A stretch of 64,000 nt of DNA. It comes from Cognatishimia sp. WU-CL00825. Its GTDB lineage: Bacteria > Pseudomonadota > Alphaproteobacteria > Rhodobacterales > Rhodobacteraceae. Both the position numbers and the translations under genes were made by a program. Positions 28,060 through 37,351 of this stretch are shown here, in pieces (the stretch's first letter is position 1; each line of letters starts with the position of its first letter). The notes under the pieces were generated by a model. It saw nothing but the letters and a program-made list of their open reading frames with translations. It was not told the DNA's origin and did not search any database. Location of the stretch: contig NZ_BAABWX010000004.1 in NCBI RefSeq assembly GCF_040364665.1, positions 124,001 through 188,000 on the forward strand. The letters are read 5' to 3'.

Positions 28060-28563
28060 TCAGTTTGTGTCCTTGGCTTCGATCCAAAATGTCGAGGCCG
28101 TCGATTTTTGCGTGTTGGGAGTGAAAACAATCAAGGCAGGGCCGCCACGGGTGTTAGCCAAGAAAGCTAAATTTTTCCCAAGTTTACCTGCTCTAAGCGG
28201 TAGAGCAGGGTCCTTAAGCGCCTTTGAAAGTGCATTAAGCATTTCAAAATTCTTGGTTTCCTGAACAGTGGCAACACACCCCTTCCGACCATTGGTGGTT
28301 TGGATGGAAAACACTGCTGCACCCCCTCCTAGCCTCCAAATCTTGCCGACTTGCTTTGCACCAATTTTTCGGAGTTCTGCCTCAGCTTCGTTGAAGTTTG
28401 GCAAAGTATCAACACAAACGTCTTTGAAGACGCTTGCCGCCATCTGCGATTGCATTTTGGAAAATGCAGCAGAGCCATTGACGTTCTGTGCAGCCACACT
28501 TGCGGTTGTTGTTTGACAACCGGTAAGAGCAAAAAGTGCGAAACCAACAAGAACTGAACGCAT
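28060..28563 (-). CDS. Lipoprotein of unknown function between sucC and sucD
   Basis: 167 residues. The signal MRSVLVGFALFALTGC ends in a lipobox (L-T-G-C16), followed by threonine- and alanine-rich sequence. The mature part contains CVDTLPNFNEAEAELRKIG and a second cysteine in RKGCVATV, then an A/L/K-rich tail. It starts 6 bp after the sucC stop and ends 42 bp before sucD, so it is part of the suc transcript. The C-V...F...E-L-x2-I-G pattern also occurs in the protein encoded between sucD and sucA. No function can be assigned. Confidence 0.72.
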   Translation of the reverse strand: MRSVLVGFALFALTGCQTTTASVAAQNVNGSAAFSKMQSQMAASVFKDVCVDTLPNFNEAEAELRKIGAKQVGKIWRLGGGAAVFSIQTTNGRKGCVATVQETKNFEMLNALSKALKDPALPLRAGKLGKNLAFLANTRGGPALIVFTPNTQKSTASTFWIEAKDTN

Positions 28564-28569
28564 CCGAAA

Positions 28570-29763
28570 TTAACCCTTAACCGCTTTAACGATCTTTTCA
28601 GCACCGTCAGACAGGTTGTCTGCTGCGATGACGTCAAGGCCAGAGGTGTTGATGATCTCTTTACCGGCTTCTACGTTTGTGCCTTCTAGACGCACAACCA
28701 ATGGCACCTGCAGACCAACTTCTTTCACAGCTGCCACAACGCCTTCTGCGATCACATCGCAGCGCATGATGCCACCAAAGATGTTCACCAAAATGCCTTT
28801 GACCTGTGGGTCAGAGGTGATGATTTTGAACGCTTCGGTGACTTTTTCTTTGGTCGCGCCGCCGCCAACATCCAAGAAGTTCGCAGGCTCTGCGCCATAC
28901 AGCTTAATGATGTCCATTGTGGCCATCGCCAAACCAGCACCGTTCACCATACAACCGATTTCACCGTCAAGCGCGATGTAGTTCAGGTCGTATTTGGACG
29001 CTTCCAATTCTTTAGAATCTTCTTCGCTTTCGTCGCGCAATTCCGCAACATCGGCGTGGCGGTAAACCGCGTTGCCGTCAAAGCCAACTTTCGCATCCAG
29101 AACTTTCAGATCACCAGAGTCAGACACGATCAACGGGTTGATCTCCAGCATCTCCATGTCTTTTTCGTTGAACGCTTTGTAAAGTTGACCCATCAGTTTC
29201 ACACACTGCTTAACCTGTGCGCCTTTCAGGCCCAACGAAAAGGCAACACGACGGCCGTGGAATGGCTGATAGCCTGTGGCCGGATCAACAGAGAAGGACA
29301 GGATCTTTTCCGGAGTAGACGCAGCCACTTCTTCAATGTCCATGCCGCCTTCGGTCGAGCAGACAAAGGACACACGAGATGTCACGCGGTCCACCAGCAG
29401 CGCCAGATACAATTCTGTTTCGATGCCGGAACCGGCTTCGATATAGATGCGGTTGACTTGCTTGCCCACTGGGCCAGTCTGATGTGTGACCAATGTGCGG
29501 CCCAGCATCTTTTTGGCTTCCTCTGCGGCTTCTTCCACAGATTTGGTCAAGCGCACGCCGCCCTTTTCGCCCGCATCGGCTTCTTTGAAAGAACCCTTGC
29601 CGCGACCACCCGCGTGGATCTGTGCCTTTACAACCCAAAGCGGGCCGTCCAGCTCACCAGCTGCGGTTTTGGCGTCTTCGGCTCTCAGGACAACACGTCC
29701 TTCAGATACCGGGGCGCCATAAGAGCGAAGCAAAGCCTTCGCTTGGTATTCATGGATGTTCAT
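28570..29763 (-). CDS. sucC: Succinyl-CoA synthetase beta subunit
   Basis: 397 residues with the N-terminal ATP-grasp fold ([31 protein letters not shown]) and the C-terminal ligase domain ([14 protein letters not shown]). It pairs with SucD to convert succinyl-CoA to succinate while making ATP or GTP. It is the first gene of the suc operon. Two TGTGATCACA palindromes lie about 108-138 bp upstream of its ATG. Confidence 0.97.
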   Translation of the reverse strand: MNIHEYQAKALLRSYGAPVSEGRVVLRAEDAKTAAGELDGPLWVVKAQIHAGGRGKGSFKEADAGEKGGVRLTKSVEEAAEEAKKMLGRTLVTHQTGPVGKQVNRIYIEAGSGIETELYLALLVDRVTSRVSFVCSTEGGMDIEEVAASTPEKILSFSVDPATGYQPFHGRRVAFSLGLKGAQVKQCVKLMGQLYKAFNEKDMEMLEINPLIVSDSGDLKVLDAKVGFDGNAVYRHADVAELRDESEEDSKELEASKYDLNYIALDGEIGCMVNGAGLAMATMDIIKLYGAEPANFLDVGGGATKEKVTEAFKIITSDPQVKGILVNIFGGIMRCDVIAEGVVAAVKEVGLQVPLVVRLEGTNVEAGKEIINTSGLDVIAADNLSDGAEKIVKAVKG

Positions 29764-29870
29764 GAAACTGTCCCATATTGCTACGATTGAAACCGGTATA
29801 AACCGATAATGACCAACAAACTAAGCCCTTTTTTGCGATACAGAGGAAATACGGTCAATTTTCTATATTT

Positions 29871-29901
29871 TGTGATCACACGAAAAAAATCTGTGATCAC
29901 A
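29871..29901. promoter_or_regulatory. Paired TGTGATCACA operators upstream of sucC
   Basis: Exact palindrome TGTGATCACA at 29871-29880 and again at 29892-29901. The centres are 21 bp apart, two turns of B-DNA, so a dimer could bind both on one face. The flanks are A/T runs. The same pair with the same 21-bp spacing lies before sdhC. The rest of 29764-29987 is A/T-rich leader and promoter DNA for sucC and the divergent glycosyltransferase. Confidence 0.75.
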
Positions 29902-29987
29902 AAAATAAGATTTGGGTTGAGATATCTGTTGATTCGGTCTGCATTCCGTTTCAGACTGGCCCAAGTTAAGTGGTGTTTTGCGTCAAA

Positions 29988-31025
29988 ATGAACAAATTAG
30001 ACACATGGGCCGTGGTTTTGACCGCGGATGAGCCGGAAATATTGATCCTGGCAAATGTTGCCTGGCATTTGGCAACAGGCGCAAGCCAGGTCTTTGTGTA
30101 TTTAGACCAACCAGACGACAGCGCCGCAGAGCCGCTTGCCAAAATGCCTGGGGTGACCGTCACCCAATGCAATGCGGCGCATTGGGCGCATTTAAACGGG
30201 GGCGATGGGCGGCCAAAATTGCAAATGCGCCGGCAAACCCTCAACGCAAATCACGCCCTGGCCCAAGCCCAGACAGATTGGCTCATCAGCTTGGATGCCG
30301 ACGAGTTTTTGTGTCAGGATCGTCCCCTGGCAAAAGAGCTGACCTATGTTGCCGAATTGGGCGTCGAATTGCATTTCCCAGTGTGGGAGCGGGCCTATGT
30401 GCGCCGTCAGCAGATCACCGGTCTTTTTGACGGGGTCTTGCGTGGCTCCACCAAGGGGCGTCATCGCTATGACGACATTATTTTTGGCCCGGATCGTGGC
30501 TGCTATATCAACGGTCTTTTGGGCCATTCAGCCGGGAAATGCGCGGTGCCGACAGGGCAGGATTTTGTTCTTGGTCTGCACTGGTCGTTTCGTGGACAGG
30601 CAAGGCGCGACAAGCGCTCTAATCGTTATACATCAACCACAAGCCGACTGTTTCATTTTGATGGCCTGACACCCTTGCACTGGTTGATCAAAATTGTGCG
30701 CTATGCGGGGCACGACATCGACGATCTTCTGCGGCTTGTGTCTGGTCACCGGATTGAACAGGTCAATCAATTCTTATCCACCAATATGTCCCATCGTGCG
30801 GGCAAACGCCTGCATCGCGCCTTGCAAATCCTGCGGCCGGCCCATTTGGACCGGCTCGAAGGGTTTGGCCTGCTGGATCGTGCAGGCTTTGATCCCCTGC
30901 CAAAGATCAGGCAAGTCTTGCCCGAGATCAAAGCCACAACCACCGCCGCCTTTGACGCCGAGCTGATCAAACGCTACCCCGCCGCGATAGAGGCGATCTA
31001 TGATTTTGACCCGCAAAACACCTAA
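29988..31025 (+). CDS. Family 2-type glycosyltransferase
   Basis: 345 residues from ATG 29988; GTG at 29970 is the alternative, and neither has a strong ribosome-binding site. The N-terminal half has the GT-A fold: AVVLTADEPEILILANVAWHLATGASQVFVYLDQPDD, and the metal-binding DADEFL (DxD) near residue 95. This arrangement is typical of the Glyco_tranf_2_4 (DUF707/DUF23-like) group in roseobacters, which may decorate cell-surface polysaccharide. The acceptor is unknown. It stands on the plus strand between mdh and sucC, splitting two minus-strand TCA genes. Confidence 0.8.
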   Translation: MNKLDTWAVVLTADEPEILILANVAWHLATGASQVFVYLDQPDDSAAEPLAKMPGVTVTQCNAAHWAHLNGGDGRPKLQMRRQTLNANHALAQAQTDWLISLDADEFLCQDRPLAKELTYVAELGVELHFPVWERAYVRRQQITGLFDGVLRGSTKGRHRYDDIIFGPDRGCYINGLLGHSAGKCAVPTGQDFVLGLHWSFRGQARRDKRSNRYTSTTSRLFHFDGLTPLHWLIKIVRYAGHDIDDLLRLVSGHRIEQVNQFLSTNMSHRAGKRLHRALQILRPAHLDRLEGFGLLDRAGFDPLPKIRQVLPEIKATTTAAFDAELIKRYPAAIEAIYDFDPQNT

Positions 31026-31039
31026 GGCCCCATAGAAAA

Positions 31040-31065
31040 GGGCGCAAAGATTGCTCTTTGCGCCC
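31040..31065. terminator. Hairpin terminator between the glycosyltransferase and mdh
   Basis: An 11-bp stem GGGCGCAAAGA / TCTTTGCGCCC with loop TTGC, flanked by AAAA and CTT. It sits 14 bases after the glycosyltransferase stop and 23 bases from the mdh stop, so it can serve both convergent genes. Confidence 0.75.
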
Positions 31066-31088
31066 CTTCAAAGTCTAAACGTCGCGGC

Positions 31089-32138
<1,050 letters not shown>

Positions 32139-32167
32139 CTATATCCCCTGTGTTATTTGCTTGAAGC

Positions 32168-32181
32168 GGCATGTATACATG
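32168..32181. promoter_or_regulatory. Perfect palindrome between mdh and a TauE/SafE permease
   Basis: GCATGTATACATGC is a 14-base perfect palindrome, 39-52 bp before the permease ATG and 117-130 bp before the divergent mdh ATG. The core TGTATACA resembles operators of GntR-family (FadR-type) regulators. An imperfect repeat of the half-site (GCATACA) follows. The identity of the regulator is inference. Confidence 0.45.
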
Positions 32182-32219
32182 CGCATACAAAGAGCTTTAG
32201 CGCTAACTGAGTGGACCTT

Positions 32220-32957
32220 ATGGAAACTGAAATATTCGTTGTTGCGGCCATCGCAGTGCTGTTTGCGGGCATTTCCAAAGGTGGATTTGGCGGCAGCGTG
32301 GCTTTTGTCAGCTCTGCGATTCTTGCGATTGTGATGAAACCATCAGACGCTGTTGGCCTGATGTTACCGCTTTTGATGCTGATGGATGTGGGCACGCTGC
32401 GGCCCTTCTGGAAACAGTGGGACAGCACGCAGGCAAAAATCTTGATCCTCGGCGGTTTGCCTGGGCTTCTTTTAGGTGCGGCGCTGTTTACGGTCATTGA
32501 TGATGACATGCTGCGGCTTTTGCTAGGCGTGATCTCTCTGGCCTTTGTGTTGTGGCGCATCTGGCCACGAACGGTGGTCTCTGACGTCACGTTTTCAAGT
32601 CGGACGGGCTTTTTGGCCGGTGCTGTTTCTGGATTCACCAGTTTTGTCAGCCATGCGGGCGGCCCCCCCGCAGCGATGTATCTCTTGCCTCAGGGTCTGG
32701 GGAAAACCCGCTACCACGCGACGGTGACGCTTGTGTTTTGGGTGATCAATGCGCTGAAATTCATTCCCTATGCGGTGCTTGGGATTTTCACTTATCAGAC
32801 CTTGCTCGCCGACCTCTTTCTTGCCCCCATCGCCCTGTTGGGGGTGTGGATCGGTGTCAAAGCCCACCACATCATTCCCGAGCAGCTGTTTTTCCGGGTG
32901 ACGTATATTTGCCTGGCCTGCACCGGAGCGAAATTGATTTGGGATGCGCTCACATAG
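32220..32957 (+). CDS. TauE/SafE (TSUP) family membrane permease
   Basis: About 245 residues from ATG 32220; a GTG nine bases earlier is possible. Seven or eight hydrophobic spans. The first half has GISKGGFGGSVAFVSSAIL and the second has FTSFVSHAGGPPAAMYLLPQ, the paired glycine-rich motifs of the TSUP family. Members export sulfite, sulfoacetate or other organic anions after sulfonate breakdown; the substrate cannot be read here. It differs from the second TSUP protein encoded at 50564-51481. Confidence 0.88.
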   Translation: METEIFVVAAIAVLFAGISKGGFGGSVAFVSSAILAIVMKPSDAVGLMLPLLMLMDVGTLRPFWKQWDSTQAKILILGGLPGLLLGAALFTVIDDDMLRLLLGVISLAFVLWRIWPRTVVSDVTFSSRTGFLAGAVSGFTSFVSHAGGPPAAMYLLPQGLGKTRYHATVTLVFWVINALKFIPYAVLGIFTYQTLLADLFLAPIALLGVWIGVKAHHIIPEQLFFRVTYICLACTGAKLIWDALT

Positions 32958-32994
32958 GCGCACTCTCAAATGCCTGTCGTGTGCGTTCGCAGAT

Positions 32995-33309
32995 CTAGGC
33001 GTCTTTTTCCTGCAGTGGCAAGGTTTCCGCCATTGCCTCATAGGATTGCCCGGTGGCCACCAAGCACGTTACCCCATTGGGCATCGTCACCGTGATGGTC
33101 CAACTGCCACTTTCGGCGCTGGCAAACACTTCGATCATCGCATTATTGCTCCCCAATCCAACAGAGCGTCGGGTTTCGCCGTATCCTGTTGCGAGGCGCT
33201 GCACCACGGAATCACGTGGCGCACAGGCGCGCTGGCTTTGGGCGTTGACCTGCGTGCCAGCGAGCGCCAGCAAAAACAACATCGTTGTGAGGGTTATTAA
33301 CTTCTCCAT
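32995..33309 (-). CDS. Small exported protein of unknown function
   Basis: 104 residues starting MEKLITLTTMLFLLALAGTQVNAQ, a clear signal peptide cut near residue 23. The mature part has two cysteines (C29 in ACAPRD and C82 in GVTCLVATG) that could form a disulfide, and the phrase SGSWTITVTMPNGVTCLVATG. The pattern is common in small Rhodobacterales exported proteins with no assigned function. The longer frame to 33609 is rejected because the signal peptide marks the start. Confidence 0.7.
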   Translation of the reverse strand: MEKLITLTTMLFLLALAGTQVNAQSQRACAPRDSVVQRLATGYGETRRSVGLGSNNAMIEVFASAESGSWTITVTMPNGVTCLVATGQSYEAMAETLPLQEKDA

Positions 33310-33600
33310 TTTGGTCCTTCCTGGCAAAGCGCTGCTGGTGGTTTGCCGTTTTGGCAAATCCCTGAAGTGCTTTGCATTCTGCGAAAGCGAGCTCGTTAAA
33401 TCCCGTTTCAATGGGGCTGAACTCTGTGTCTTGATGCAAAAATAATGCGGGAAACTAGGAAATTTAGCGTTAATGCAGCGCCCGTGAGCCTGTTGCGCGG
33501 CTTTGACGTGCCGTATTTCTGCGCTGCGGCACGATTTCACTTGAATTCTTTTTGCAAAAAATGCGACTACTGCGCGCAACTTTATTACGGGAGAGAATCC

Positions 33601-34455
33601 TTGTCGCAACGCACACGCCCATACCGCTCCGTCCTTTACATCCCAGGGTCCAAGGAGCGCGCACTGGAAAAAGCCAAGACTTTGCCAGTCGACGCCATTA
33701 TCTTTGATCTCGAAGATGCGGTGGCTCCGGCCGAAAAGGAAAACGCCCGCGCAACCCTGGCGAATGCACTGGAAACCGGCGACTACGGCCCGCGCATGCG
33801 CATTGTGCGCATCAACGATTTGTCGACCGAATGGGGCCTAGCTGATGCTGCGGCTGTTAAAAATATGCAGGCGGACGCCGTGCTGCTGCCAAAGGTCAAC
33901 AGCGCAGCGGATGTTCAGGCTCTGGCAGACATCGTTGGCGATATGCCGATCTGGGCGATGATGGAAACCGCACGTGGCATGCTCAAGGCGCTTGAAATCG
34001 CTGAACACCCCAGTCTGCAAGGCTTTGTTATGGGCACAAATGACTTGGCCAAAGAGCTGCAATCGCGGTTCCGCCCGGACCGCCTGCCGATGCAGGCTGG
34101 CCTTGGCCTTTGCCTCTTGGCCGCCAAAGCCGAGGGTGTGATCATCGTCGATGGCGTTTACAATGCCTTCAAAGACGATGACGGTCTGCAGTTTGAATGC
34201 GAGCAGGGCCGCGACATGGGCATGGATGGCAAAACCATCATTCACCCGGCCCAAATCGCCGTCACCAATGTGGCATTTGCCCCCTCCGAGGCCGAGATTG
34301 ACCTGTCGCGCCGCCAGATCGAGGCGTTTGAGCAGGCCGAAAAAGAAGGCACGGGCGTCGCGGTTGTCGACGGCAAGATTGTTGAAAACCTGCATGTGGT
34401 GACTGCCCGCGAAATACTTGCAAAAGCGGATGCAATTGCTGCGATAAACGACTAG
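33601..34455 (+). CDS. mcl2: (3S)-malyl-CoA thioesterase / CitE-like lyase family (Mcl2)
   Basis: 284 residues from a TTG start with GGGAGAG eight bases upstream. It is a CitE/HpcH-like TIM barrel: RSVLYIPGSKERALEKA, the metal-binding FDLEDAVAP, LPKVN, and MGTNDLAKEL. The length and fit match the (3S)-malyl-CoA thioesterase of the ethylmalonyl-CoA pathway (Mcl2) rather than the longer Mcl1 lyase. It would hydrolyse malyl-CoA to malate and CoA. mch follows 0.8 kb downstream on the same strand and encodes the neighbouring pathway step. Confidence 0.85.
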   Translation: MSQRTRPYRSVLYIPGSKERALEKAKTLPVDAIIFDLEDAVAPAEKENARATLANALETGDYGPRMRIVRINDLSTEWGLADAAAVKNMQADAVLLPKVNSAADVQALADIVGDMPIWAMMETARGMLKALEIAEHPSLQGFVMGTNDLAKELQSRFRPDRLPMQAGLGLCLLAAKAEGVIIVDGVYNAFKDDDGLQFECEQGRDMGMDGKTIIHPAQIAVTNVAFAPSEAEIDLSRRQIEAFEQAEKEGTGVAVVDGKIVENLHVVTAREILAKADAIAAIND

Positions 34456-34495
34456 GTGTTAACGCGATTTACATTTTCTTTCGGAGATCGCTGAA

Positions 34496-35044
34496 ATGAC
34501 ATTGCTTGTTATTGGTTTAATCATCTGGTTTGCCGCTCATTTGTTCAAACGAGTGATGCCAGATGCGCGTGCGCGCTTGGGCGACAAGGGCAAAGGGCTC
34601 ATCGCCTTATTGCTGCTGTTATCGGTTGTTCTCATGGTTCTGGGCTACCGCGCCGCTGAATACACCCACCTTTGGGATACACCTGCTTGGGGCAAGCCGG
34701 TTAACAATGTACTTGTGCTTTTTGCGCTGTACTTCACCAGCCCCGGACCCAAAAAAGGCGCTATATTCTATGGTCTGAGACACCCAATGCTCATCGGCGT
34801 TGCACTTTGGGCCATCGCACATATCCTTGTGAACGGCGATATTGCCTCTGCGGTTCTGTTTGGGGGCCTATGGGTCTGGACCCTAATCGAGATCCGCGTC
34901 ATCAACCGTGCCGAGCCCGCATGGGAACCAAACCCCAAGGGCACGATTGCAAAAGACGCGATGTTCTTGGCCATTTCAGTTCTGCTGCTTGGCGTGATTG
35001 GCGCGATCCACATGCTGTTTGGTCTCAATGCATTCGGAGGCTAA
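34496..35044 (+). CDS. NnrU-family membrane protein
   Basis: 182 residues with five to six hydrophobic segments (MTLLVIGLIIWFAAHLF, LIALLLLLSVVLMVLGY, NNVLVLFALYF, PMLIGVALWAIAHILVNG, and a final span near 160-178). The RHPMLIGVALWAIAH block and the later W-T-L-I-E-I-R are typical of NnrU, first noted near nitrite/nitric-oxide reductase genes but often found elsewhere. Here it sits between mcl2 and the DUF1737 gene, with a start 40 bp after mcl2. Its role in this setting is unknown. Confidence 0.85.
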   Translation: MTLLVIGLIIWFAAHLFKRVMPDARARLGDKGKGLIALLLLLSVVLMVLGYRAAEYTHLWDTPAWGKPVNNVLVLFALYFTSPGPKKGAIFYGLRHPMLIGVALWAIAHILVNGDIASAVLFGGLWVWTLIEIRVINRAEPAWEPNPKGTIAKDAMFLAISVLLLGVIGAIHMLFGLNAFGG

Positions 35045-35047
35045 CCC

Positions 35048-35251
35048 ATGAAACTTTACCGTTTTCTCTCCGAAGATGACACATCTGCCTTCTGCCACAA
35101 AGTCACCGACGCCTTGAACAAAGGCTGGGCATTACACGGCAGCCCCACGCAAACCTTTGACCCGGTCAAAGGCATCATGCGCTGTGGCCAAGCTGTGGTG
35201 AAAGAGGTCGAAGGCACCTACACCCCTGATACAAAGCTAGGAGCACACTGA
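35048..35251 (+). CDS. DUF1737 small protein
   Basis: 67 residues. The sequence YRFLSEDDTSAFCHKVTDALNKGWALHGSPTQTFD is the compact DUF1737 fold (a short alpha/beta domain with G-W-x-L-x-G-S-P). It lies 3 bp after the NnrU-family gene and shares its last base with the mch start, so it is part of the mcl2–mch operon. The function is unknown. Confidence 0.85.
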   Translation: MKLYRFLSEDDTSAFCHKVTDALNKGWALHGSPTQTFDPVKGIMRCGQAVVKEVEGTYTPDTKLGAH

Positions 35252-36282
35252 TGGCCAAGACCAATGCCGGCCGGTTTTTCGAAGATTACAACGTTGGTGA
35301 CGTGATCAAACACGCGGTCCCGCGCACCATTTCTGGTGGGGAACGTGCCCTGTATCACGCGTTTTATCCCGCGCGCCACGCTCTGTATTCTTCCGATGAA
35401 TTCGCGCGGGCCTCTGGTCTGCCAAAATCGCCGCTGGATGATCTTGCGGCCTTTCACGTCGTGTTCGGCAAAACCGTGCCCGACGTGTCTCTAAATGCGG
35501 TCGCGAACCTTGGCTATGCCGAGGGTCGCTGGCTGTTGCCAGTTTACGAAGGTGACACGCTGCGCTCTGAATCCGAAGTAATCGGCGTCAAACAAAACTC
35601 CAACGGCAAATCCGGCGTGGTTTATGTGCGCACGCGCGGATTGAACCAAAACGACGAAACGGTCATGGAATACGTGCGCTGGGTCATGGTGCGCAAAGGC
35701 AACCTTGACGCCCCAGCCCCAGAAACCGTCATTCCTGAACTTAACAAAGTGATCCCGGCCGATCAGCTAGCCATCCCCCAAGGCCTCGACTTCAGCACCT
35801 ATGATTTTGACCTCGCAGGTGAACAGCACCGCTGGGGCGACTACGAAATTGGCGAAGTGATTGATCACGTCGATGGCGTCACCATCGAAGAAGCCGAACA
35901 CATGATCGCAACGCGGCTTTGGCAGAACACCGCCAAAGTGCATTTTGACAACACCGCCCGCCCAGATGGCACCCGTCTGATCTATGGCGGCCACGTGATC
36001 TCTATGGCCCGTGCCCTGTCGTTCAACGGTCTGGCCAATGCGCAGATGATTGTTGGCCTAAACGGCGGTGCCCATGCCAACCCTTGCCTCTCTGGCACAA
36101 CCATTCGCGCTTGGTCCGAGGTTCTGGACAAAGCTGAAACCAGTGCACCTGGGGTAGGGGCCATCCGTCTACGTCTGGTCGCCACCAAAGGCGGCGCGCC
36201 GTTCGAGCTGAAAGGCGACGATGGCAAATACTTGCCTGATGTGCTGCTAGATCTTGATATTTGGGTATTAATGCCGCTTTGA
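35251..36282 (+). CDS. mch: Mesaconyl-CoA hydratase (MaoC-like)
   Basis: 343 residues, the length of Rhodobacter mesaconyl-CoA hydratase. It is a double hot-dog protein: the N-terminal half (GRFFEDYNVGDVIKHAVPRTISGGERALYHAFYPARHALYS) and the C-terminal half (EIGEVIDHVDGVTIEEAEHMIATRLWQNTAKVHFD) repeat the MaoC pattern. It hydrates mesaconyl-CoA to beta-methylmalyl-CoA in the ethylmalonyl-CoA pathway. Its partner genes mcl2, ecm and ccr are in the same window. It ends 6 bp before the DUF4344 gene. Confidence 0.92.
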   Translation: MAKTNAGRFFEDYNVGDVIKHAVPRTISGGERALYHAFYPARHALYSSDEFARASGLPKSPLDDLAAFHVVFGKTVPDVSLNAVANLGYAEGRWLLPVYEGDTLRSESEVIGVKQNSNGKSGVVYVRTRGLNQNDETVMEYVRWVMVRKGNLDAPAPETVIPELNKVIPADQLAIPQGLDFSTYDFDLAGEQHRWGDYEIGEVIDHVDGVTIEEAEHMIATRLWQNTAKVHFDNTARPDGTRLIYGGHVISMARALSFNGLANAQMIVGLNGGAHANPCLSGTTIRAWSEVLDKAETSAPGVGAIRLRLVATKGGAPFELKGDDGKYLPDVLLDLDIWVLMPL

Positions 36283-36288
36283 TGGGAA

Positions 36289-37047
36289 ATGATCAAAACC
36301 ATTTTATCCGCTACAACCATTGCTCTGGCCTGTCCTGCACAGGCCGAGCTGTCTTTTGAAACCACCTCAGAAGACACCCAAGCCTATGTTGAAAACAATC
36401 TGCTGGGCATTTTCTATCATGAGTTCGGCCATGCGCTGATTGACATCCTAGAGCTGCCGATCTTTGGCCAAGAAGAAGACGCAGCGGACGTGCTGTCTGT
36501 GTTTCTACTGTCTGAATTTTATGACGAAGAGTCCGCCGTACAGCTGGCCTATGACACCGCTTTTGGCTTTTTGGGCGAAGCCGAGCAAACAGATGCCGCA
36601 GATATCCCGTTTTGGGATGTGCACGGGCCGGACATTCAGCGCTATTACAATCTGGTTTGCCTTTTCTATGGGGCCAACCCGGACGAACGCGACGACGTCG
36701 CCCAGGATCTCGGCTTGCCAGAAGAACGCGCAGACTATTGCCCAGATGAATTTGACCAAGCCGCGCACAGTTGGGGTGGGGCGCTGGACCAGATTGCATC
36801 TGACAGGGGCGGAGCCACGCTAATCTTACGTGAAACCGATGAAACCACCGATGGTGCCGTCCTGACCAGCCGTGTGATCACGACAGAACTGGCAGCGCTA
36901 AATGCTGAGTTTGAACTGCCGGTCCCCCTGGGTGTGCGGGTAACGCAATGTGACGAGGCCAATGCCTTTTATGACCCCCAAACCCAAGAGATCACCGTCT
37001 GCAGTGAATTTGCTGACGCTTTGCTGCAGATGGCCCCCAGCGACTAA
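36289..37047 (+). CDS. DUF4344-type exported HExxH metallopeptidase
   Basis: 252 residues with a signal peptide (about 1-19, MIKTILSATTIALACPAQA). The motif HEFGH near residue 44 is the zinc-binding HExxH of metallopeptidases, followed by the acidic EEDAADVLSVFLLSEFYD, where a third ligand might lie. The whole chain fits the DUF4344 family. Six bases separate it from mch; the sdhC promoter region follows. No substrate is known. It probably acts in the periplasm. Confidence 0.8.
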   Translation: MIKTILSATTIALACPAQAELSFETTSEDTQAYVENNLLGIFYHEFGHALIDILELPIFGQEEDAADVLSVFLLSEFYDEESAVQLAYDTAFGFLGEAEQTDAADIPFWDVHGPDIQRYYNLVCLFYGANPDERDDVAQDLGLPEERADYCPDEFDQAAHSWGGALDQIASDRGGATLILRETDETTDGAVLTSRVITTELAALNAEFELPVPLGVRVTQCDEANAFYDPQTQEITVCSEFADALLQMAPSD

Positions 37048-37056
37048 GTTTGATTT

Positions 37057-37066
37057 TGTGATCACA
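37057..37066. promoter_or_regulatory. TGTGATCACA site, distal copy upstream of sdhC
   Basis: An exact TGTGATCACA within TTTTGTGATCACAAA, 286-295 bp before the sdhC ATG and just after the DUF4344 stop. It matches the paired sites at 37185-37215 and 29871-29901. A related half-site, TTTTGTGACC, occurs at 37141-37150. Confidence 0.65.
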
Positions 37067-37184
37067 AATGAAAAGCGATCCCTGAACATTCAACGGGGGC
37101 CTTTTGCACCTTACCTGAATCAGGGGATTGTTGCACCGGGTTTTGTGACCATTGAGGCGCGTTGCGCGCGGGTTGGCGCTAACA

Positions 37185-37215
37185 TGTGATCACATGAAAT
37201 ATTTCTGTGATCACA
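37185..37215. promoter_or_regulatory. Paired TGTGATCACA operators upstream of sdhC
   Basis: Exact copies at 37185-37194 and 37206-37215, again with 21 bp between centres, as in front of sucC. The first is extended to CATGTGATCACATG. They lie 137-167 bp before the sdhC ATG. The 304-bp gap 37048-37351 is otherwise A/T-rich non-coding leader; no convincing promoter hexamers or terminator were found in it. Confidence 0.75.
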
Positions 37216-37351
37216 AAATAAGGCCAAGAACCCACAATTGCCAAAAATCAGACCATTTATTGAAAAAATACCGCATTATTACCAATCCGAGCGGTGACAG
37301 AATGGAAATATTTGTTACTAAAGGCAGCAAGGGAACCTGAAAGGATTCAGA

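Noticed and set aside
27136..29763. Succinyl-CoA or sucA-type riboswitch upstream of suc genes
   Set aside because: Known sucA and sucC RNA motifs are from other proteobacterial groups, and no matching folded leader was seen in 29764-29987.
36873..36882. TGTGATCACG inside the DUF4344 gene and TGTGATCACC at 49047-49056 inside the SDR gene
   Set aside because: Each has one mismatch and no paired partner; both codon contexts explain them.
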